NCBI GenBank assembly: GCA_009776625.1
Contig: WRNL01000005.1
Coordinates: 9 to 26,569, forward strand
From: Methanomassiliicoccaceae archaeon
Lineage (GTDB): Archaea; Thermoplasmatota; Thermoplasmata; Methanomassiliicoccales; Methanomethylophilaceae
Direction: 5' to 3'
DNA: 26,561 nucleotides
A program made the translations under genes and the position numbers. Positions 21,931 through 26,561 of this stretch are shown piece after piece. Each line of letters begins with the position of its first letter. The first letter of the stretch is position 1. The notes under the pieces are model-generated. The model was not told the DNA's origin, ran no database searches, and saw only the letters and a list, made by a program, of their open reading frames with translations.

Positions 21931-22658
21931 AGGAGTATCTCATAGAGAGGATGACACAGGGGGCCATACACATGGCGCTCCTGGACCCGGACAAGCAGGG
22001 CGCCGAGGAGGCGGGCGTCATCGCGAGGAGGATGAAGGAGGCCGGGACGGACGCGGTTATGATAGGCGGCTCCACCGGCGTGACCTCCGAGAACCTGGGC
22101 GAAACAGCCAGATCCATAAGGGAGGCGTCCGGCCTGCCCACGATACATTTCCCCGGGAACCCCGCCGCCCTCTCCGAGGACGTGGACGCGATATTCTTCA
22201 TGAGCATGGTCAACAGCACCATGCCGTTCTGGATAATAGAGGCCCAGGCCAGCGCCGCCGAGCGGATCAAAGGGCTCGGGGTGGAGACCATCTCCCTTGG
22301 GTACATCGTCGTGGAGCCGGGGATGACGGTCGGACAGGTTGGGAAGGCCGACACGGTGAAACACGGCGAGACGAGCCGTGCCGTGGGGTACGCCCTGGCA
22401 TGCGAGATGCTCGGCATGGACCTCGTCTACCTGGAGGCGGGGAGCGGCGCCGACAGGCCGGTGCCCCCAGATATGATATCCGCCGTCAAGAAAGCGGTCT
22501 CGATACCGCTCATAGTGGGCGGGGGGATAAGGACCCCCGAGGCCGCGAGGGCGGCGAGGCTGGCGGGAGCCGACGCGATCGTGACCGGGACTTTCGTGGA
22601 GAGGTGCTCCGACGACACCATGCTCAGGTCCGTCGTCGAGGCCTCGAAGAGGGGGTGA
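21921..22658 (+). CDS. geranylgeranylglyceryl phosphate synthase
   Basis: Soluble TIM-barrel PcrB/GGGPS enzyme that joins sn-glycerol-1-phosphate and geranylgeranyl diphosphate, the first ether-bond step of archaeal lipids. The 245-residue product matches throughout: HMALLDPDKQ near 17-26, GTDAVMIGGSTGVT near 41-54, LPTIHFPGNPAALS, YIVVEPGMTVG near 130, VYLEAGSGADRPVP near 172-185, IVGGGIRTPEAA near 196-207 and ADAIVTGTFVE near 216. The phosphate-binding Gly-rich loops are intact. It overlaps the UbiA gene, linking substrate supply and use. Confidence 0.95.
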   Translation: MGVKEYLIERMTQGAIHMALLDPDKQGAEEAGVIARRMKEAGTDAVMIGGSTGVTSENLGETARSIREASGLPTIHFPGNPAALSEDVDAIFFMSMVNSTMPFWIIEAQASAAERIKGLGVETISLGYIVVEPGMTVGQVGKADTVKHGETSRAVGYALACEMLGMDLVYLEAGSGADRPVPPDMISAVKKAVSIPLIVGGGIRTPEAARAARLAGADAIVTGTFVERCSDDTMLRSVVEASKRG

Positions 22659-22662
22659 GGCG

Positions 22663-23007
22663 ATGCCCGGCACCCCCGCGTACCGTGTCCCCGTGTCGCC
22701 CAGGGCCCCCATGTGGCTCACCCCAGAGGAAAGGTCGGCGAACATAACCAAGGAGCTGAAGATAGCCGCCAGGAGGTTCCTCTGCCCCGAGTGCGGCAAC
22801 GAGTTCAGCCTCTTCCAGTCCAGGGCCATAGCCTGCAAGTACTGTTCCAAGGCGAACCAGAACTGCCCGAACGTGCGTTGCCCCCACTGCGACTCGGAAT
22901 TCCCGATACAGGGGTTCATAGTCCCCGACAAGGAGGACAGGGTCCACATGAACAAGTACGCCGACACCGTCTTCAACAACTTCGACGACACCTACAACAG
23001 GAGATGA
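22663..23007 (+). CDS. zinc-ribbon protein of unknown function
   Basis: The 114-residue product has an N-terminal linker (about 1-35), then cysteine pairs CPECG (near 41-44), CKYC (near 58-61) and CPNVRCPHC (near 69-77), able to form one or two zinc ribbons, and a charged, Asp/Asn-rich end (NKYADTVFNNFDDTYNRR). Such domains often bind nucleic acid or serve as protein adaptors; no specific family is recognised. ATG 22663 follows GGTGAG and lies four bases after the GGGP synthase stop, so it is likely cotranscribed; ATG 22711 is an alternative. Confidence 0.7.
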   Translation: MPGTPAYRVPVSPRAPMWLTPEERSANITKELKIAARRFLCPECGNEFSLFQSRAIACKYCSKANQNCPNVRCPHCDSEFPIQGFIVPDKEDRVHMNKYADTVFNNFDDTYNRR

Positions 23008-23008
23008 C

Positions 23009-23449
23009 TCAGAGCTCCAGGACCTTCAGCCCGGATGCCCCTTCCTTCCTCACGGCGCCATCGCCGACCAGCTCGACCAGCACCACCTCCAGCACGAGCC
23101 ATGCTATCACGCCCGTCCTGAGGCAGCCTGTGACCGACCTCCCCTCCCTCCCGGCTGATCCGTGCATGTGCATCATGGGGTTGCCGTCCTCGTCCGGGAA
23201 CACCGTGCCGGACGCGGTGAGCTCGTGTGGGGCGTCCAGCGTGGCTATGATTGGGACGATCCCATCGTCGTAAGGCATCTCGGGACCAACGGTCATGCGC
23301 GAGCCCTCGCCTATCCCCCCGACCGCTGTGATAATAGCGTTCCTTATCCCGTTCTCACGGGAGAACCTCTCGACGACCTCATGGAGAACCTCGCCGGTCT
23401 CAAGCCTGAGCACGAAGACCCTGCCCTTCTCCATCTCGAGGGATCTCAT
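23009..23449 (-). CDS. PPC (DUF296) domain protein
   Basis: A 146-residue stand-alone PPC/DUF296 protein. The fold forms trimers; in plants it is attached to AT-hooks and acts in DNA binding, while in prokaryotes the role is unknown. Visible family features are RVFVLRLETGEVLHEVVERFSRENGI near 9-34, AVGGIGEGSRM near 42-52, and PMMHMHGSAGREGRSVTGCLRTG near 91-113, whose histidines are proposed metal ligands. The C-terminus is Leu/Val-rich. Six bases downstream of the Lys/Pro-rich gene, so probably one operon; convergent with the zinc-ribbon gene. Confidence 0.82.
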   Translation of the reverse strand: MRSLEMEKGRVFVLRLETGEVLHEVVERFSRENGIRNAIITAVGGIGEGSRMTVGPEMPYDDGIVPIIATLDAPHELTASGTVFPDEDGNPMMHMHGSAGREGRSVTGCLRTGVIAWLVLEVVLVELVGDGAVRKEGASGLKVLEL

Positions 23450-23455
23450 GGCGGG

Positions 23456-23812
23456 TCAACGGTACTTGCTGTATTTATCCATTAGTCTGCCGATCCTGTC
23501 GAACTCTTCCTTGGTGAGGTCGCCTGACTCCAGGAACGTCTTTGCGAACTCCTTGGCCTCCCTGGTGGACGTCCTGGAACCCTTCGCTATAATGGTGGCC
23601 AGGAAGGACGACGCCTTGGCGGGATCCATGGCGGACGCGGACAGCACCTCGTTCATGTCGTACTTGAATGGCGCGAGCTTCTGGGTGTTCAGCATGGACT
23701 GCCTTTTGCTCCCCGTCTTAGGCTTGGGCTTGGGCTTCCTGCCGCCAGGCTTGTCGCCTGGCTTGCTCTGCGCAGGGGCCCTCTTAGCTGTTCCTTCTTT
23801 TGCGTCCGGCAA
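23456..23812 (-). CDS. Lys/Pro-rich hypothetical protein
   Basis: Not recognised. The first 40 of 118 residues are low-complexity Lys, Pro, Gly and Arg (KPGGRKPKPKPKTGSKR), resembling the tails of chromatin or RNA-binding proteins. The rest is helical: FKYDMNEVLSASAMDPAKASSFLATII, then SGDLTKEEFDRIGRLMDKYSKYR, where the last segment looks like a short-chain SHOCT-type helix pair. A TTAAATAAC TATA box on the minus strand near 23845-23853 fits ATG 23812. Cotranscribed with the PPC gene. Confidence 0.65.
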   Translation of the reverse strand: MPDAKEGTAKRAPAQSKPGDKPGGRKPKPKPKTGSKRQSMLNTQKLAPFKYDMNEVLSASAMDPAKASSFLATIIAKGSRTSTREAKEFAKTFLESGDLTKEEFDRIGRLMDKYSKYR

Positions 23813-24059
23813 TATGATTACTCCGAAACACCTGACCTCGTTATGTTATTTAATAGTCTTGGGTCGAGTGCTGCCATTTTGGAACGTCACTGCCCGTTGA
23901 CTGCATGACGCCTGGTTCTGATGGGGGTGTGCTGTACTGTGTCAGCATCCTTCTCGACAGTGAGATGAAGAATAAGAGAAAGCCCGATCGCCCTGCTTGC
24001 CCTCATTGGTTCCCTATGCCATGGGATTAGGGATTGGATGTCGCTTTGAACGGTGCATC

Positions 24060-24067
24060 AATAAATA
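24060..24067 (+). promoter_or_regulatory. TATA box that decides the start of the AlbA_2 membrane gene
   Basis: AATAAATA lies 26 bases ahead of ATG 24090. Since the open frame extends to 23997, this promoter argues for the internal ATG, which also has AAGGGG upstream. Confidence 0.5.
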
Positions 24068-24089
24068 CGCCCCCGCCCATGAAGGGGCG

Positions 24090-25262
24090 ATGCCTGAGAG
24101 CGCGGATGCCCCCATAGATGGAAACGTCGGCCTGACGGGGAGGTATGTCAGCAGGCCGCTCTATGCGAGCTATGCGGCCATGCTGATCCTTTCCATAATC
24201 GTCCTGGCGGCCGGTGCGTACACTGGGAGCCTCCTGGAGGTGTTCGTCGCCGTGCCTGTGATCGTCATACTCGCCGATGCCCTGTTCATCGACAGGGAGA
24301 CCGTGCACATACCGCCGCTCATGGTCTTCCTATCCGTCGGGCTGATGGCCCTGATAGTGGCCGGCAGGTCCCTCGGCGACGTGGGGCCGCTGAGAGTAGC
24401 GGTGGACTGCCTCCTCGGAGCCGTCATGGGACTCGGCGGGCTGGTCGCGGTTTATTCGTTCGCGGCTGTGACGCCGGCATCCGGCAGGGGCAGGCCGGCG
24501 GTGGTCGCCCTCGCCTCCATGTCCGCCGCGATCTCCCTGTTCACGGCGATGCTGGCCCTGCAGCACTACCTCGGGCTGGCGCTCGGGATGCCTGCCAGGA
24601 CGCTGGGCGAGACGATGGACCAGCTCCTCCTCGTGGCGTCCGGGGCCGCGTCGGTGGTCCTGCTGTTCTACATCGGCAGGGGCTCGGCGCCGGTGAGGCG
24701 TGCGGCGGAGAGGTACCTGGCCGCCAACGCCGCCACGCTGGGCATAGAGGAGTACGAGGCGATGGAGATAGAGGGGGCGATCAAGAGCGGCGAGGGCGAG
24801 AGGGTGGAGTACAAGTCCACGTTGAGGACGAACCTCGCCACCGGGGAGAGGGACGCGAGGATGGAGAGGGCCGTGCTGAAGACGCTGGTGGCGTTCCTGA
24901 ACGGCAGGGGAGGGACCCTCCTCATCGGGGTCGCGGACGACGGGACGGTCGTAGGGATCGACGAGCACAGCTTCGACAGCCGGGACAGGCTCAACCTCCA
25001 CCTGACGAACCTGATCGCGAGCCAGATCGGGAACGAGTTCCTGCCATTCATCTCGTTCAGGCTGTCGGACTACGAGGGGAAGGGCGTGATGAGGGTCGTC
25101 TGCAGGAGGAGCGGCGGCCCGGTGTTCCTGAAGGACGGGAAACAGGAGGCGTTCTTCGTGAGGTCAGGCCCGTCCAGCGTAGAGCTCCAAGGCATGGACA
25201 TCCTGAGCTATGTGGACAACCGCTTCAAAAAGAGAGGGAAAAGGAAGTCGTTTGGGGGGTGA
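24090..25262 (+). CDS. membrane-anchored AlbA_2 / Schlafen-like domain protein
   Basis: The 390-residue protein has an N-terminal membrane domain with about six to seven hydrophobic helices (residues roughly 25-215) and a soluble C-terminal AlbA_2 (Schlafen AAA-like, formerly AAA_4) domain from about 240: EGERVEYKSTL, VAFLNGRGGTLLIGVADDGTVVGI (about 270-292) and FFVRSGPSSVELQGMDILSYVDNRFKK near the end. AlbA_2 domains bind or cut nucleic acid in several contexts and occur in regulators and defence proteins. Fusion to a polytopic membrane domain is unusual, and the role is unknown. Converges on the DUF5654 gene, two bases away. Confidence 0.8.
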   Translation: MPESADAPIDGNVGLTGRYVSRPLYASYAAMLILSIIVLAAGAYTGSLLEVFVAVPVIVILADALFIDRETVHIPPLMVFLSVGLMALIVAGRSLGDVGPLRVAVDCLLGAVMGLGGLVAVYSFAAVTPASGRGRPAVVALASMSAAISLFTAMLALQHYLGLALGMPARTLGETMDQLLLVASGAASVVLLFYIGRGSAPVRRAAERYLAANAATLGIEEYEAMEIEGAIKSGEGERVEYKSTLRTNLATGERDARMERAVLKTLVAFLNGRGGTLLIGVADDGTVVGIDEHSFDSRDRLNLHLTNLIASQIGNEFLPFISFRLSDYEGKGVMRVVCRRSGGPVFLKDGKQEAFFVRSGPSSVELQGMDILSYVDNRFKKRGKRKSFGG

Positions 25263-25264
25263 GG

Positions 25265-25522
25265 TCACCCCTTCTTTTCCGCCTTTATCTGGTCGCTCAG
25301 CTTCTTGGCGGTCCTGGATATCCATATCGTCATTATGACTGCCAGCACAGTGACCAGGATGGCGTATATGAGCAATGCCCACAGCCCGCTGTTCTCGCCG
25401 AAGACCTGTTTCACCGCCTCTTTGATCGTCTCGTTCCAGGCAAGGGCCGCCACGAGGCCGAACGCCGCCGTTATGAGCGCCGAGAACGTCGTGACGAACT
25501 GGAGTTTCGTTTCTGTATCCAT
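25265..25522 (-). CDS. DUF5654 family membrane protein
   Basis: An 85-residue protein with the family N-terminus METKLQFVTTFSALITAAFG, here MDTETKLQFVTTF. Two hydrophobic helices at about 9-28 (FVTTFSALITAAFGLVAAL) and 46-68 (LWALLIYAILVTVLAVIMTIW) flank a short amphipathic helix, followed by a Lys-rich cytosolic tail. DUF5654 proteins are small archaeal membrane proteins of unknown function. GAGGTGG lies ahead of ATG 25522. Length is normal. Confidence 0.82.
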   Translation of the reverse strand: MDTETKLQFVTTFSALITAAFGLVAALAWNETIKEAVKQVFGENSGLWALLIYAILVTVLAVIMTIWISRTAKKLSDQIKAEKKG

Positions 25523-25617
25523 ATATGTTCCACCTCTCTAAGGAGATTGTACCTATATGTAATACAAAATACTTAATTGATGACCCTCGCCGTGCCACGA
25601 CCCCTGCGAAGGGAGAG

Positions 25618-25626
25618 TTATATATA
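25618..25626 (+). promoter_or_regulatory. TATA box ahead of the structured Sel1 leader
   Basis: TTATATATA predicts transcription from about 25648, some 185 bases before the short ORF at 25833 and 270 before the Sel1 gene, an unusually long leader for this window. Confidence 0.5.
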
Positions 25627-25647
25627 GCAAGAGGTTGACTCATCTCG

Positions 25648-25832
25648 CGAGGGCGCGACCCTCGGATAGAAGCGATACACAGGTGCGAAGACAATAAAGG
25701 AACTACTGCGGAGTAAAAAGACAAAGATCAGATTTTTCCTATCAGGTCGGGCCTGCAAGGGCGTCGCGGCCACGGCCTGGAGGGGAGTTACTTCGAGTTG
25801 CATCGCTTGCGAGAAGATTTAGAGGGGCGACG
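25648..25832 (+). ncRNA. structured 5' leader or small RNA, candidate
   Basis: From the predicted transcript start there is a hairpin GAGGG-CGCGA-CCCTC (25649-25663), a long-range 7-bp pair AAGCGAT (25670-25676) with ATCGCTT (25802-25808), and inside it a strong stem, CAGGTCGGGCC (25743-25753) with GGCCACGGCCTG (25768-25779). A closed multi-stem domain upstream of a ribosome-binding site is the form of a cis-acting RNA. An independent ncRNA ending at the T-run near 25733 is also possible. No known family was recognised. Confidence 0.4.
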
Positions 25833-25919
25833 ATGACATGCCATATTGAGATATCACCCGAGTACTGCCGGTTAATTTTCACCGGGAGGCCTCTCCAGAT
25901 AGAAAAGCGGGGGCTGTGA
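25833..25919 (+). CDS. short leader ORF (28 aa) coupled to the Sel1 gene
   Basis: ATG 25833 follows a strong GAGGGG site at 5-bp spacing and reads 28 codons (MTCHIEISPEYCRL...), with the TGA at 25917-25919 overlapping the Sel1 ATG as TGATG. The overlap and ribosome-binding site suggest that translation of this ORF re-initiates on Sel1. Too short to judge as a protein; it could be a leader peptide. Confidence 0.35.
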   Translation: MTCHIEISPEYCRLIFTGRPLQIEKRGL

Positions 25920-26561
25920 TGTTCCGCCAGTGGTCGGAGGCCCGGAGGGTGAGGAGGCTAGCGATGGCCGGCGACCCGGACTCGCAGTACGAGATGGGTC
26001 TCATGTGCTTCTTCGGGGACACCGTGCCCGAGGACCGGCGGGAGGCGGCGGGGTGGTACAGGCTCGCCGCCGAGCAGGGGCACACGAAAGCCCAGAACAA
26101 CCTGGGCTATTCCCTCTCCAATGGATATGGCGTGGCGCAGGACCGCACAGAGGCGGCGGGGTGGTTCAGGAAGGCCGCCGAGCGAGGGGACATGTACGCC
26201 CGGCACAACATGGGCTGGGCCTGCTCCGAGTGGGGGGGCGTGACGCGGGACTATGCGGAGGCCGCGAGGTGGTACAGGCTCTCTGCGGAACAGGGGTTCG
26301 AAAAGTCGCAACGCGCCCTGGGCGCGATGCTCCTCGAGGGGAGGGGGGTGGCGCAGGACTATGCGGAGGCCGCCGAATGGTTCAGGAAGGCCGCCGAGCG
26401 AGGGGACAGAAAGGCACAGTGCGACCTGGGCGTGATGCACCTGGAAGGGAGGGGGGTGGCACAGGACGACGCCGAGGCGTGGAAATGGCTCGCGGCGGCG
26501 GCCGCGCAGGGGGTGGGCGCCGCACAGCACCGCCTGAGCCAGATGTACAAGGGCGGTAGGG
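25919..26561 (+). CDS. Sel1-repeat (tetratricopeptide-like) protein, cut by window end
   Basis: ATG 25919 opens a frame with no stop before the window end (214 codons seen). After a short start (MFRQWSEARRVRRLAMAGD), five to six Sel1-like repeats of about 36 residues follow, each with the pattern A-x2-NLG-x2-hydrophobic...GYGVAQD-x2-EAAGWFRKAAE-x-GD. Sel1 repeats form helix pairs that act as adaptors for protein complexes. The repeats are very alike (EAAEWFRKAAERGD recurs), pointing to recent internal duplication. Probably cytosolic; partner unknown. No signal peptide is visible. Confidence 0.85.
   Translation, partial: MFRQWSEARRVRRLAMAGDPDSQYEMGLMCFFGDTVPEDRREAAGWYRLAAEQGHTKAQNNLGYSLSNGYGVAQDRTEAAGWFRKAAERGDMYARHNMGWACSEWGGVTRDYAEAARWYRLSAEQGFEKSQRALGAMLLEGRGVAQDYAEAAEWFRKAAERGDRKAQCDLGVMHLEGRGVAQDDAEAWKWLAAAAAQGVGAAQHRLSQMYKGGR

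Noticed and set aside
25930..26559. 209-aa forward frame over the Sel1 region
   Set aside because: It is frame-shifted from the Sel1-repeat frame at 25919, which has the clear repeat pattern.

Overview
The window reads as chromosomal DNA of a GC-rich archaeon. Evidence: archaeal/eukaryotic-type ribosomal proteins S8e, L44e and S27e, SRP19, aIF2-alpha, Nop10, RadA, a class I (archaeal) CCA-adding enzyme, the two prenyltransferases of archaeal ether-lipid synthesis, an intron-bearing tRNA-Tyr with the archaeal C1-G72 pair, and TATA boxes about 25 nt ahead of many start codons (leaderless or short-leader mRNAs). The gene set (DadD-type deaminase, DUF5654, SAP/DUF6434 protein) suggests a methanogen-related euryarchaeote, perhaps Methanomassiliicoccales/Thermoplasmata; that placement is inference.

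Layout. 1-700: end of a probable upstream gene, then a mostly empty stretch with one small, possibly frameshifted gene. 738-3673: S8e, SRP19, NAD(P)HX repair enzyme and a metallophosphoesterase. 3674-4223: a 550-bp intergenic region with nested inverted repeats, AT-rich 42-bp tandem repeats and a long near-perfect hairpin. 4224-6367: translation operon L44e-S27e-aIF2alpha-Nop10-PAC2. 6412-6523: tRNA-Tyr. 6606-9827: AT-richer accessory genes (zinc-ribbon membrane protein, unknown, acetyltransferase, two-gene ABC exporter). 9877-12556: minus-strand GNAT-DadD-PHP operon with 4-nt overlaps. 12656-15347: MBL-fold protein, gene-poor gap, orphan antitoxin, small HD alarmone-hydrolase-like protein with a SAP protein. 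15445-17139: CCA-adding enzyme converging on a small membrane protein. 17305-19122: accessory segment with two unknown membrane proteins, a coupled 49-aa ORF and two copies of a promoter-bearing repeat. 19123-23007: radA, a tRNA G10 methyltransferase, DGGGP synthase, GGGP synthase and a zinc-ribbon protein. 23009-26561: PPC-domain protein, Lys/Pro-rich protein, membrane-anchored AlbA_2/Schlafen-like protein, DUF5654 protein, and a structured leader with a short coupled ORF ahead of a Sel1-repeat protein cut by the window end.

Most genes are housekeeping functions in tight, often overlapping operons. The most unusual signals are: (i) an approximately 86-bp repeat with a TATA box placed both before radA and before an AT-richer membrane-protein/small-protein pair; (ii) a RadA Walker A motif in which the glycine before the lysine is cysteine; (iii) the repeat- and hairpin-rich 3.7-4.2 kb intergenic region; and (iv) the structured leader of the Sel1 gene. 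No CRISPR array, insertion sequence, rRNA or replication-initiator gene was seen.
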